From Leuctra nigra (lineage: Eukaryota > Arthropoda > Insecta > Plecoptera > Leuctridae), in the NCBI GenBank assembly GCA_934045905.1, contig OW203765.1, forward strand, positions 28,987,997 to 29,051,996: 64,000 nt of DNA, in the 5' to 3' direction. The notes below the pieces were generated by a model. The model searched no databases and was not told the origin of the DNA. It saw only the letters and a program-made list of their open reading frames with translations. This document shows, in pieces, positions 38,691-52,280 of this stretch. Position 1 is the stretch's first letter, and the number at the start of each line of letters is the position of its first letter. The translations under genes and the position numbers were made by a program.

Positions 38691-41600
38691 GTTTTTGTCA
38701 AGGCGAACTTTTCACTAATAGTGCTTTTGTACTCATACTTAGTCATTTTTAACAATATGGGCCATAATAATATCTGTTACTACCATTATAAAATAATTAC
38801 AAAAATATTAAAAAATATTATTTTCATTTTCTATTTTTTATTCTATAAGAATCTATACGTTTTTTAATCCACCAGTTTCTAACTCAAGAAAGATTATAAT
38901 TTACAATTCAATCTAAGTAAGAATTTATAGGATGAGAATGAGAATGTAGGTTCCTGTGGAATACTTTTTCACATTTTACATGGTCTCTTAGGTATATTTA
39001 GCCAAAAAGATGCCAGCTTAGAACCCCAAAATCGCATTTTAAGTTGGTATATGAAAACTCAAGAAACGCCCTAAGTAACGTGAAAGCCCTACAGAACCCT
39101 TTCAGCAGAACTTATCGTGTTTTGTGAACCAACATCTTGAGTCATCCACATCTTACACGGTGTCATTCTGATCGAATCGTGAACAAGCCTCAGTAAATGC
39201 AGATCAACATCCTGATTTCTGCACGGAATCTCTGTAAACAAACAGCGACCTCGTCACGGCAATCTTCTGCAGCGGTATTTGTTCCATCGCAACGGTCTCT
39301 GATGTTTTGCTGTTGTGCAAGTGTTTGAATCATCTTTGGATCATCGTCGATGGTTCATCACACACTGGAGAGAGTAGAGGACGGCCGATACAAGGATATT
39401 TGTGTAGACATGCTGGTTTGGGACGTGTGCAAATAGCTCACGAATTCCAGTTTAAATTGAAATTAATGTAATCACGTAAAGTCACGTAAAATCACGTAAA
39501 GTCATTTACATTATCCACAATATCTACACAAACTTCGTTAACTTAAAGTTGTACATGTTATCTTAAAGTTTTCTAGCTCAAAGTAATACTGTTTGTAAGT
39601 TTGAAATAAAGACACTGTTAACTTTGAGGTACCTGTAATGGCTGTCTTCTACATACTCTACATGAATCCTACAGGTGGGTGTGTTTTTCATTCATTCCTT
39701 GCGTTGCAAATAATCACAGCCCGATGCAAGCTGCAGCTTCGCTATTAAAACAATCCGAGTTGTTTTTACAAGATACTTGCAGTGTTGAGGTAATTAAAGT
39801 GTTGAGGTAATTACTGTTTGATGAATTTATAGTTGTTGCCATGACTATTAAAGAATTGCCAGTTAATTGCCAGTTGAGAAATGCACCTAGTAATTAGAGA
39901 ACATGTGCCACTGCAATGAAACATTTCAAATATAATCCTGTAGACATTTGACAAAATGCATGTACTCGTATAGAAATTTGGAACGTTTTGTAAATTTTCT
40001 CACACTGATTTCAACAATATTTTCAAACTAAAACGTTCAACAAAATTGAATATCATAATTTTATTAATACATGTTAAATATCGTGACCATTCTACTAATT
40101 GTAAAAAAATTATTTTAACAAATATAGCATTTTGTTATATAATAATCTATTCATTATCATTGTAGGAATTCGTAAAAGATTTTGATTAATAGCTGGAATT
40201 TGAGCAAATAAATCTAATGTAAAAAAACGTATTAAAAGGCACGTGGCTATAGAGGACTTTTTATAAGTATTAATACCATACTTAGCTAAAGTCCAAGGCA
40301 TAAAGCGAGCCGATCAAATCTTAACTTATTACAAGAAGATAAAAATATTATTAAATAATGATTAGATGAGATTAACCTTCGATATAATGCTTTCCTCTTG
40401 ACAAAAACACCAATTGGAATATCATTCAGAATTTTTTAAACATACCTACCGAAAAGATTATTTTATTATAACCCCCGAAAATATGTTAATGCCTTCTCAT
40501 TAGATTCAAACCATGCGTGTCAAAAATAAAATAAATCGACACGTGTATCATTATAAAACCATCAAATAGATCAAAGCGCAAAAAAATCAGAGATGCAACT
40601 CTTCGACAAGTCTGGGTTCGTATTTTGAATAACTTATGAACATCGGGACGTTCTGTGGGCGAAATAACGAACAGCCCGCAGGCAAGTGGCTGTTTTATCA
40701 GGTCAGTGTGTTCCGAAATATCCTCGGATTGCTCCGGGAGGTTTAAAAAGATGGAACGTTCTCTAATTATACGTGTTATTTCTTTCCAGTTGATGCACTT
40801 TGGAAGCGGTACGAAAGTATTTTGACAATTAGTGACGATGTCGCTGGCTCCAGTGAAAAAGATAGTCATTTGTCTTGGTCTAGTTTCCATTATTGAAAGG
40901 CTGGAAGTGTTTCTTTTCAGAGTCGTATTCATTTTTTTGTGTTTTATACTCATCACAATACAAAATAGTTCTAGATATTGCTTAGTACTGGAAACTGTTT
41001 CACATATTGAATGATTTGTTTATATCTGTTGAATTGTTCCAATTTTTTAAATTTTGACACGTTTTTGGAAAGCAAAGATGAAATTTTGCACATGGGCCAA
41101 ACTCCCTTTCCCCCTTTCCCTCATTCATCCTTATCTAAATGTCAAATATATTTATATATTAATATAATTTATAATATTTTACTTGTAAAAAAGGTTTTTT
41201 GGTTTCTAGATCAACCGAAATTCAAAGTTATCTATTTCTTATTTATTGAAAGAAGAATACGTATGTAATTTCAGATAACTTTAAATTCAACCCCTGTTAA
41301 TTACGTTTAAATTAGTTACATTTAGTGAAGATATGGTCCATAGGACTCTGACCCCACGAATGATTCAAATAAAATCCCACCAACTTTGAATACCTGTCTC
41401 TGGCGTTTTCCAAACATTCTCTCATGTCCATCTCCTCTTCAGCCTAAATTCCTTTCAATTCATCAAATCCCTCTCATCCAAGAACCAAAATTAACAAAAT
41501 TAAACAAATTCTATTGAAATCTATCATCGTATTGATTGATTTCACACGTACTTCTCATTGGTAGTCAAATTCTTTCCCATGGATTTACTCAAGTGTGATA

Positions 41601-44600
41601 CGTAAATAATTCCAAACACATCGAAAAGCGACCACAGAACTATTCACTTTGTTGTATACACGGATTTAGTTCGACCTCATTAATCTCAGCCAAATTTGGT
41701 AGCTACAATAGATCATTATACTCTATGTAATGACCGCATAAGAAGCCTTAAGGGGGTTTACTTTTCTGAGGCCCTGTAAAAAGGTTTATCGTGTTTTTCT
41801 TTTGAACGAATTTTTTAAAAAATGGCATTAATCTATTTAGGAAGTGTGATGGAGTTAATGTCCTTTCCTTGTGTGTTTTTTGGTGTAGCTACTCTCTTAA
41901 TTTATTTAGAGTCATGATCGTGGTAGAGAAAATCTATAGTGAGGTTCGTGTAAATTGAAAGGATGTTCAGGACATACTTTTGTTCTCAAATCGTGGTTCT
42001 GAATCGAAATGCGTCTAAAAGTAAGATCACTTCAAATTTCCCAAAAATAAAATCTGTGTTAGAATTATGTAAAAACGAGTAATTTTTTTATTTTGTTTGA
42101 GCATTTAATAAAAACAAATATTAATTAAATTGGGATTTAGACATGTTTTCCAAAACTAAAATGTTTGACATATTTTTGGAGTGTCAATCATGTTTTGTAA
42201 CTGTGCTAAAAAAAGTAAATAGATGGCTTGATTTGAATGAAAGTTGAGACCATGCTTTTGTGAGATGCTGCAAAAAAGAAATGAGAAGTGAAGGATCCTG
42301 TGATCCTGGTCTGAACAGGAGCGTTTTTTTTTATTATTTCTGAAAACCTCTGTATTTTACATCCTTTTGATTTGTCCTTACTCCTTATACACACGAAAAT
42401 ATAGGTAAGTGGAATTTATATAAATATATCCTTCAAAACAGCGATGTTGGCCATTTTTGTATGTATGTACTTATATATTATCAAATTTTATGATGTGTGT
42501 CTTTTAGGATATTTCAATTTAAGGACAGTGAAACAAATAAAAAAAGTATATCAGTAGCCTATACATGAGCAACAGGTAAGCATAAAACCTCATTTCTGCT
42601 ATAAAATTCCACCAATGCCCTAAATATCTCACACAAGAACGTGTCTATGTTTTATTTGCCAAAGTTAAAATAATTTCAGAGATCACGCATAGATTGATGC
42701 AACTCTTAATTCATAAGAACTCTTACATCACGAGAATTACAAGGAAAAAGCACAAAATTGCTTGGGAAAGGGCACGTACAGAATCCTCGAGAAACCTTTT
42801 AATAATTCCTCTAACTTCTTAATTTACACCGCCATTTCTCACACATTTCACGCGTTTCGGTTTTTCTTCACGCTTTTTCTCGCCACCCGAATGTTGTTGA
42901 TGGCCCAGAAGAAGATTACTACTAAACTCCTCTTTATGTCGTTTTGTCTACTGCCTTTTCCTCGGCTATCAGTTGAAGCGTCAGATAAATCATCAAGAAG
43001 GCGCATGTAACCACTGCCGACTGGATGCTGATGGACCAAAGAACAGATGAATTCAGATAACAACAGTCTCAGTGACCTTACAGCGTTTACCTTTTAACCT
43101 GATGGTGGTACAGTCAGGTGAAAGATGTAGTAACATTCACTTATGTTCTTGAGCGTCTTATATTGATGCCATCAATCAATGGAAAGTCTATGATTGACCT
43201 AATGGCGTAGAGCAACATTGAGTGTTTTATAAATTCAATGTGTTCAAAGATTTTGCTTAATATTCTGAAAAAAGAGAGAAAATGTTTCATTACATTCTTA
43301 ATCAACAAAGTCTACAAATGAAATCGGAAAAAATCAATTTCTAGTCAATAAAGCTACTTATTTTGAATGGAACTCAAATCCAATTCGTTTTTTTTTTTTT
43401 ATTAATTGCCTAGGTATGAAGATATTAATATTATGGCATAACACGTTTCTTGAAAAGCTCGGATTTTTAATTATTGTAAAATATATAATGATTTTCTTCG
43501 TGAAATTCAATCAATAAATTTGCATGTCTCCAAATGAAATGATATTTTTTTTCTAGTACGAAAATCAATCTCATTACTTCTAAAAGAAACGAATACTAGC
43601 AAGAACGCAATAATATACATTCATAATACCTAACTGGATAAATATGTGAAACAGACCAGTCTATTTACTTTCTTATAAGAACCTAAATACAATAACCGTT
43701 TCCAAAAAAAATAAAAAAATTGTTTCCATTACATTTCATATTAGATTTAACAGTTTGTCAAGTTCATTGAACTGGACCATGGGTTCGATTCCATCATGTG
43801 GTGGCATTAACCTTGCTATCAAAAGGTGTCTTGTCCAAGTACAATCAAACCGTTTCTATGGCCCACCTCTTGTATAATCAACAAAACTATTTGCATTCTA
43901 TTAGATCTTTTCTTATACGATTTTCTATCTTTTGTACTCTGTTGTTGGCACGAATCTTTTCATCGACAGTTGTCACCCTTTTCAAGGGGGCAAGAAACTG
44001 AACAGCATGATTTGCATTAAATTCTACTTCATGGATTAGACTAATATTAGTTTAAAAAGTGTTCATGGCCTTCGATATATCTACTTTGTCATGCTATGAA
44101 AATTACTATACTTTTTATGTACCTATTGATGAATAGGTGGAGGTGGAAACCTAGCTAGACGAAATATTATTCTAAAGTTTGCATTGAAATCACTTATATA
44201 ATTTATTTCATATTCAGCTGAATAACTTTTGTTGCAGCCAACCCTTTTCAGGGTCAAATCAAACAAAACCAAATAATATACTCCTTATAGAAGGTACACT
44301 TACCTCAATTTTGTAAATTTTATTTTATGTCTGAATTCGCAGTTTACATTTATTTTAAATTTCAAAAATTGTAGACTTGCTACGAGTGCTATTTTTCCTC
44401 AAATAGAGCTAAATACCTAGTGTGTAATGATACAATTAAACAACAAGTCAACACTCACTCAGTAAAAAACACAAAATAACAAAGTGAACCCTCAATACAG
44501 TCTTTGATTGTGTAATCTTCGTGAACTGTTGTCAAAGCTTTGCTCTGGATTTAACTCATTAAAAACTTGGCAAATGAAAGTCTATGATTCAAAATCGTTT

Positions 44601-47165
44601 TCTTATATTGTTTATGATTAGTGTCAGTCGAAAAATAACAACCGTCATAAATTGTTTTACGGTAGAATATGTTTAAGTGCTGAAGTGAAATAGAATTGAA
44701 CTAATTCCAATATATCACCTCATGACAAACCAATCAGTACAAGCTTAAGAAAAGTTCAACCAATCAGAGCTTTTGTTGAAATCAGCTGAAAATCTGATTG
44801 TTGTCAGTCTTATAATTTGTTATTCCATAATCACTAACTTTTGTAAATCTGCCGTTACTAAAAAATAATAAAATACAGGAAGTGTCCATTACGACATATT
44901 TGTTCAATACAATAAAAAATACAAACTTTTGAGAAACGCTTCTGAAAACCTTCTTACATGCTTTTTCATCTAAACATAGACTCATCATACTTTATAAATC
45001 CAATGCCGTAACCTTCTTACTGCAACGATGCAATCATCGGGCAAAATAAGAAGACATCTCTTATTAAAAACTCGACCGGTTTCGAATCATTTATAAAATC
45101 AAGGCACGCTTTTCACCGACCGATAAATCAATTCCTTTAACCATCTCGATAATAATTTTATTCCCTATTGATCAGTTTATTAAATGCCATAAGTTGAGCA
45201 ATGGAATTTGTAACTACATGATGGGAAATTGATTAAATAGCACTTCACAGCGTGTGCAAAACATATAAATAGAATATTAATATGAATACATGTGGATGGA
45301 TGTATTAAAAGGTAATATTGAGAATTATCTAGTGCAGCCGCTGATTTTATTAAGATAGATACAAACAGGGATTGATTCGTTTGCATTCTGGTCTGATGTT
45401 TTCTTGGTATAGAGCAGTGAGTAAGTAAAGTGTATCACGCACCTAATAACCTTCTGTAAAAGGTAAATTAAACAAGCAGAAGGATTAGTCATTGAATTGT
45501 CGACTCCATCAAAGACAGCTGTGTTGTATTTAGTATTCTTAACTGAACCGGCTATGACTGAGTGATCTTACACCACTTAATTTTATTGGAGGTTGGAGAT
45601 TTTATCTAAAAATGTACTTAGCTTCATGGTCGGGCTTCGTAAAATCTAACTTCAAGAGATTGTTGTTATTTTCCTGCAACTGACATCGTGTCAGAATCCT
45701 GTAATATTTGTATATTTTTGTATCTAATATTCGTAACAAAGTATTGACAACAGCTTATTATCAATACAAAACTGCCTCAAGTTTTTTTTAGATTGATTGA
45801 TACATACATCATAATTAGGAATATGCCTTTACTCCATCTGAATATCAAATGATTGTAGAATAATTCGTTCGTTTGATTCCTACTTTTCTTTGATTTCTCG
45901 CTGTGACTCGCTGTCGAAGAGTCTGGAGAAATCAATGAAATGTCATCCGTCTTGGCCGCTGAATGTCGGCAATCTAGCGCAAATACCGTTGTCGGCAGAC
46001 ACAATGGGCGCGTGCTGTTAGAAGATCCTGTTAGAAGATCTCGATGATACGTCGCTTTAATTCATCCTCTCTGATCCAAGTGCTTTAATAGGGCGGGAAA
46101 TATGATGGAAACTTCACATTGCGGAAGTTTAATTCAAACTAAATTGAATGCTCTAAATTAATTTGTTTATTTCTTATAATTTACATATGTTTGCATTTAT
46201 GTATAGAATAAAATTGAACGTAGAGTAGCTTGTTATCAAATAATGTTGGTCTAAGGCCAGGTAGGACCAATTTTGGATTCGGTTTTAAGCCTTTTTTCCG
46301 GCATAACTTTATGCCGGTATAGCGAACTACTAATATCTCTATTACCATGATATTACTACGTTAAAACTTAGTATTTATTTTATCATTATAAATGTCGATT
46401 TTTACAATTAAAATCATAAAAATATGCCCCTAAAACATGAATAAAGCTAATATGGATATTAGCTTTTTCGGTCATAAAGTTAGTGAATCCAGCTCCAGTG
46501 TAATAAATAATAAGTAAGAAGTTCCGAAATTTTAGCAAAATTTTAAAAAGGAAGTTTTACAGTGCCTTGAGGAATGTTTTATAAAAGCCACTTGTTGACT
46601 CGTTTGAATTTCTGCACGCTTCCGGTATTCGCTCTGAAGTGTGTTTTTGTCCTGCAGCCGATGTAAATACACACTCGAGTTTCAACTACAATGTGTGGTC
46701 TCACAGCATGATCGAGCTGTTTTCCAGCTGATTTTCGCGATAAAATTGTCGCGTCTAATCGCTTCTAACGGAGTCTTGATTCGGTTTGCGAAGCTAGGAC
46801 GGATTCAATGACGTATGAAGATCGCCAAGAGATTTGTCGAGAGCAGAGTCAAGTGAACTTGTAACGGTTAATGCGTTGATGAATTAGAATGTTTTCTTTT
46901 CATAGGTTTTTTGTTTGAAAAAGCGAGGACGAAGTGATTGTATAGTGACCGTTACGAGTTGTTTACTTTTTTTTTAGCAAATTGGTTATAGTCCGAAAAA
47001 AATTAGTCCTAAAATTGAGCGGATGATCTTTTGTGATTATAAAGAATGCGCAGTCATTATTCGAAATTTTTAAGAATAAACGCTGTTATAAAATATTTCG
47101 ATTATTTACAGAAAAATTAAAAAAAAATATGATTGCATTTAAATTAATAGCTAAAAATAATTTTG
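38691..47165. other. long intronic stretch without recognised gene
   Basis: About 8.5 kb of A/T-rich DNA. A short tandem TCACGTAAA repeat lies at about 39470-39500 and a tRNA-like box B (GGGTTCGATTCC) at about 43780-43795. The longest frame, 156 codons on the minus strand at 40486-40956, matches no family I recognise. I see no other structure. Confidence 0.4.
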
Positions 47166-47347
47166 TACTTTATTTTATAAAATTAGTTTCGCAAACTTGT
47201 AAAATGAAACATATAAAATGGTGATATGGAGAAAAAGTAACGAATTACAGGGTTAATTTAGGTACTATATTTTATAAAAGTAGTTTCGCAAACTTGTAAA
47301 ATAAAACATATAAAATGGTGATATGGAGAAAAAGTTACGAATTAACA
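47166..47347. repeat. 97-bp tandem duplication
   Basis: The segment TAGTTTCGCAAACTTGTAAA followed by CATATAAAATGGTGATATGG occurs at 47184 and again at 47281 with few differences. Confidence 0.9.
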
Positions 47348-47976
47348 TGGTTGAAAAAGTGTTTAATAAATTACAATTGTCCGTGTTTATTGTGAATCAA
47401 TGTCGTTAAAATCAGCTAATGGTTACCCCCCCCCCCCCCCCTAAATGCGGCCACGGAGCATCTCTTCAAAACATCTCGGCAAACTCAAGACAGAAACAAT
47501 AAAAACAAATTGCTGTTAACTTTTTATCGCCTCCAAGTCTGGGAACACATTTAGTCTTCCACGTCACCGATGCAAATAGAAGCTGTGAATCTCGTCGCTG
47601 GACCAAATTGAGACAAACATGTTGAGACCGCGTCGCACATATGAATGATGCGGATGAGGGGGGAGAGATGATTGAGCTAAATCCAAGCTGTGTGGGCTAG
47701 AGTGCCGAATTAGAGTAACTACTTGGAGAGCTGCGGAGGTTTAACGAGCTGCATTGCTGATAATGTCTTCAATGGATGTTAGAGTGAGTGCAACTGACAA
47801 GGTTCTTATATGTTTAAATTCCCATGGGAGTTCATGAGGGGGGGGGGGGGGGGGAGCAGGGCCGGTTTTAGGCAGTTTGGTGCCCTGTGCCCGGTACTCC
47901 AGATTTAAAATAAAAATAAAAACTATTTGAGATATAGACAGTCAATATAATGTGTGCTCTACGCAATACTGTTTAT

Positions 47977-48331
47977 CAAGGGCGTATTCAGGGGGGGGGG
48001 GGGGGGGGGGGGGGGGGGCCGAGGGGGCCATGGCCCCCCTCCCGAAATCAGGGTTTCATCTAAGAAAATAAGCACATTTAAAATAATATGGGGAAAAAAA
48101 CACTTACAAACAGACAGGTCATGTCAAAAACGTTCCGAAATGGGTAAAATTGAGTTATTCCAAAAAAATTCCAATTTTTGAATATTTTGTAAGTTATAAT
48201 TTTCCAAAATAGCTATACAGTGCGATTCAAAATTGCACCTAATGAATGACCTAAGTCCAAAATTTTCTCGGGGGCTCAGCCCCCGAACCCCTGATTTTAC
48301 ACTGTGGTATTTCAAAATATTAGTTATGTCC

Positions 48332-48365
<34 letters not shown>

Positions 48366-48390
48366 AAATTTAATCCTGGATACGCCCTTG
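47977..48390. mobile_element. hAT-type MITE with G- and C-tract arms, 414 bp
   Basis: Ends CAAGGGCGTATTCAGG and CCTGGATACGCCCTTG are inverted, and each runs into a long G or C tract (about 29 bases). The 8-bp target duplication CTGTTTAT is at 47969-47976 and 48391-48398. The interior has GGGGGCTCAGCCCCC. The homopolymers could form a G:C stem of about 30 pairs. Confidence 0.93.
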
Positions 48391-48398
48391 CTGTTTAT

Positions 48399-48949
48399 TT
48401 CATTACAGTTTCTTTAGCAGTTAATATTTATAATATTCTCTTTAAAAAATAGTAAATGTAATATCGATGTTTAAAAAGAATGTGGGTGCGAAAAAGAGAT
48501 AATTTCAATTTCTTACAATTTTTGGATATTAATTTAAAAACTGCATTCAAACATTACAAATAAATCATTAGAATGTGATTTTATAAACGTAATACATTTT
48601 TTTGTACAGTTTACAATTGATAACAAAAAAATGTTTAATAAATGTAAGTATAACTTATGTTTATAGATACCTACAGATGTAGAAAAAAAAATATTTAATA
48701 ATGTAAATTACTTTTGGTTATAGATATACAGATTTAGAACAAAATTATAACATGTAATATTATAAACTCAAATTTGCTAAAAATATCATAAATATTGTAT
48801 TATGTTCATCATAACGAAAGCGAAATACGAAAAATATAAAAAAATCAAAAACCGGTATGTCTGATTACAGATGGTGGCAGATGTAGGTATATAATCTTTT
48901 AATTTACTCCCGTCTGGAGAAGTGTAAAAAAGAATTGTGTAAAACTCAC
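48399..48949. other. intronic stretch next to the meteorin exon
   Basis: Very A/T-rich; nothing recognised. Confidence 0.4.
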
Positions 48950-49330
48950 CTTCTTCCGCGTCATATTTCCCCTCCCCCCTCGGCAACGCCTGCAGGTCAT
49001 AGAAGAAGGACGCGACCTTCTTGTCCCACCACATCCCTATTATCCACCGCCTCGACATAGATCGCCGCCATTCCTCCACTACTCGTGAAGCACTGCGCCT
49101 TCTCATCTGCGCGCAGCAAGCGCAGCGAGCGCCGCGCCTCGAGGAACAGTCTCGCGCCTGCCGAGTGCAGGCCGCTGCGCACGCAGCCGCGGAACTCGCG
49201 CTGCGTGCCGCCCATGCGCAGCAGCACGCGCAGGGCGCCGCGCGGGTAGACCCAGGTGATCTCGCCCTGGGAGCAGCGCAGGTAGACGGGGGTGACGCTG
49301 CGTGCGGCCTCGTTGCTGGACAGACCGCTG
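48950..49330 (-). CDS. METRN: meteorin-like exon, N-terminal half (5' end lost in gap)
   Basis: The exon reads from the gap edge with SGLSSNEAARSVTPVYLRC, followed by the EITWVYPRGALRV stretch, GCVRSG, a FLEARRSLRLL stretch, AQCF and AIYVEAVDNRDV. It ends KYDAEE plus one base, before a donor G|GTGAGT (GT at 48949-48948). This is the N-terminal meteorin domain with its conserved cysteines. The frame shifts by one base near the GGG at 49025-49027 (minus-strand sense): before it the meteorin frame runs to a stop, after it the KVASFFYDLQ part lies in the next frame. Removing one G would join them, so an assembly error next to the gap is likelier than a dead gene. The exon is GC-rich, unlike its surroundings. 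A long plus-strand frame over the same bases is a shadow. Confidence 0.85.
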
Positions 49331-49530
49331 NNNNNNNNNNNNNNNNNNNNNNNNNNNNNNNNNNNNNNNNNNNNNNNNNNNNNNNNNNNNNNNNNNNNNN
49401 NNNNNNNNNNNNNNNNNNNNNNNNNNNNNNNNNNNNNNNNNNNNNNNNNNNNNNNNNNNNNNNNNNNNNNNNNNNNNNNNNNNNNNNNNNNNNNNNNNNN
49501 NNNNNNNNNNNNNNNNNNNNNNNNNNNNNN
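49331..49530. other. assembly gap (200 N)
   Basis: The run of exactly 200 N is probably a placeholder of unknown length. It hides the 5' end of a meteorin exon. Confidence 0.99.
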
Positions 49531-52280
49531 ACGTCAGTCCGAGAGGATTGGAGAATTCAATCAAATTATCTATTGACCAAATCAGTCAGTCAGATTTCAG
49601 TTTCCCTCTTCCCCGCAACCTCCTTAAAATTGATATACATTTTTAAAGGTAAGGTTATTACAGGTACTCTTTGCATTTTTAATTAATTTAATAGTGAACA
49701 CCATTTTTATTGAAACGAAAATGTACGAAGATATGTGAAAGTATCTAGTGGAGCGGTCGCTCCACCCAGCCAAGTCGTACTATACACTCACAGTCACTCA
49801 ACATACCGTAAATGCCTAATAAACTGAGGAGCAGACCAAACACTTTTACTGTAAGCAACAACATGGCATTTTCGGCCTACTGGATCTCAAAATTGGTAAA
49901 TCTCACATTGTTGCGAAATATCTTAATTTCGAGCTATGGCCCACCCCACTACATATACCAAATTTGGGAACAATAGGTTATGCCATTTGCGCGCTAGAGG
50001 ACCGAGAAAACAGTGAAATTACACCACTTTCTGATTCTGAAGATGATGATGATTCTGATATCACGAAACGTCGCTATCACCGCCACAGCCTAAACGGCTG
50101 AACCGATCGACCTGAAATTTTTACCACATGTGCACTTTTGGCGTCTGAGGTGCCTTTTTATAAAACCAACCGGAAGCCGCCATTTTGAAACCGGAAGTGA
50201 CGTCATAACTCAAAAACGTCTGGACCGATTAGAACGAAATTAGCGCCATTCGATTTAGATGGTCATCTATATGAAGTATCAATAAAAAAAATATTATTTT
50301 CTTATTTTCTAAACCGGAAGTGACGTCATAAATACGCAATATTTAACTTATTTCAACAAATTATACTTAAAATACGTACATAATTAACTTACATTGTAAC
50401 ATAGACAATACAATTTATATATTCAAGGTAGCAGTGTTCTCGGCCGCCATTCCTGAAACCGGAAGTGACGTCATATATCTAAAACGCCTGTACCGATTGC
50501 AACTGAACTAGCTCCTGCGTATTCATTCTGCTATTTATTTGAAAAATCAATTGTGAAAAATGAATAAATAAATTAATGGTACCGGAAATGGCGGCAGGAA
50601 CCACTAAATGAAACCGGAAGTGACGTCATATATTACAAACGGCATGACCGATTTTACGGAAATATAGGGATTAGGAATTCAGATGGTCGTTCATGAAGGT
50701 ATCAACTAGATAAAACTAGATTGTTTTCTTATTACCTATACCGGAATTCGGCCGCTATTTCAAAACCGGAAGTGACGTCATGTATCGAAAACGGCTGGAT
50801 CGATTATAACGAAACTTAAGCTATTCTTCTTGGATAATCATTTTCATCTTATACCAAACGCAACTTTTCATAGTAACCAAATCGGTTGAGGCGTATTTTT
50901 TTAAAGAAATTAGTCCCTGCTCGGACATGTGCTACAAGCTGTATGAATAAACTAACAAAAGAAGTGATATCCCAGAAAAAACACTCCGTGTAAAAATACC
51001 AGCCAAGTCTCTTTAACTATAAAAAAAAATAGAAGAAATCTAAAAATTCAGCACTGAAAAGGAGTGATATCAAAAAAGGAGCCAAGTCAACGAATTTTCC
51101 AAATTTTAATCGTACCATTGAAATAAAAATATCAACCCCCGAGAAATACTTAAAAAAAGGACTTGGCGCATCGTTTTTTTAAAGACATTTTTCTATTCTT
51201 AAGCTTATGCCACTCACATACTACGTAGTTCAGAAATGCCTAGAAAAATTGGGACAAAACTTTCAAATTAAATATTGAACATTCTGTAAAATATTTTAAA
51301 TTTAAATATAAGTACGCAAAGAAACATAGCATTGTCTTACAAGCAATAAATACAGAACAGTTGTGTTTGTGATTGGTAGGTACCTATAGTTTTGTGGGTA
51401 CATCAACATACCTACTACAGCATTATACTTTGAACCTTCTCGCCGTGTAATTAATTGCTATTAATTAACATTTTATACCAAAAAAATTCATAAATTACAT
51501 AACGTAGGGGAGAGCGGGGCAAGAGCAGCCTATGGGGCAAGAAGAGCCACTCAAATATCTCATGTATTATTATGTGTGTACCCTCCGTGAGGCTACCATA
51601 ACGAAGGTAAGATGGCCGCGCATCTCTAGGTGAAGTTTGGTGGTGATCCGTTATAACACGTCAATTTTACAGGTAAATGTTTGGTTCTTTCAATTCTGAT
51701 GTAATAATCATGCATGTGGACTTAAGACCTAATGACTAGTATATCATACTTATGTTATTGTGTGATATAGCATTGGAAAACTTGAAGTTTCCTCTGTTAT
51801 TTTAGCACATGGTTATATCTCAAACATTTGAACTCTCGAGACAAGGGCCAATATATTCCAGCCAGACACTTTGGGGCAAGACGAGCCTCCACGGTGGGGG
51901 CAAGAGGAGCCACGGCTCTTCTTGCCCCATATAGCAAAATCCATGGTAAATTCTCATGACCTTGCTAGGGACAGAAAAGATAATTACTTCACTAATTAGT
52001 TTACTATACTTAGATTATCAAATTGCATTAAACCTTTTCGCAATGATATTATCGAGATTATCATAAATTTTCTTCTGTATAATATTATAAAAATAAGCTA
52101 AATGTCCCTTTCGCTGTTGGGACAAGATTGTTCAATCATTCTCATCAGCAATTTCAAATATCATTTTAATAATTAATAATAATTTTAATAAATTAGGATA
52201 ATGATATCATATCGTTTATCACCTATAGGTAATCATTCAAATTCCTAAGTTCTATATTATTATTATTTCAGTGATTAAAG

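Larger units (their letters stand above)
15072..48949 (-). other. meteorin giant intron (about 33.9 kb)
   Basis: The intron lies between the donor G|GTGAGT at 48949 and the acceptor TTTCAG at 15072-15073. It contains most repeats of the window, listed separately. No other host gene is recognised in it. Confidence 0.8.
2651..49330 (-). other. METRN: meteorin-family gene, partial (three coding exons)
   Basis: This entry gives the gene span; the exons are listed separately. The order 48950-49330, then 15015-15071, then 2651-3072 reads as one protein on the minus strand. Both junctions split a codon after its first base: G|AA gives Glu and G|TT gives Val. Together the exons give about 286 residues, close to the roughly 300 of meteorins, lacking only the signal peptide and extreme N-terminus. 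Family hallmarks appear in order: SGL then YLRC, GCVRSG, a QCF motif, CRPC, CTSDF, then a C-terminal KCAPRL. In vertebrates meteorins are secreted factors acting on glia, neurons, fat and immune cells; their arthropod role is poorly known. The 5' exon lies in the gap at 49331-49530 or further right. Recognition rests on family motifs, not on a database search. Confidence 0.85.

Noticed and set aside
49021..49686. 221-codon plus-strand frame running through the gap
   Set aside because: It is the shadow of the meteorin exon on the other strand and includes 67 unknown residues.
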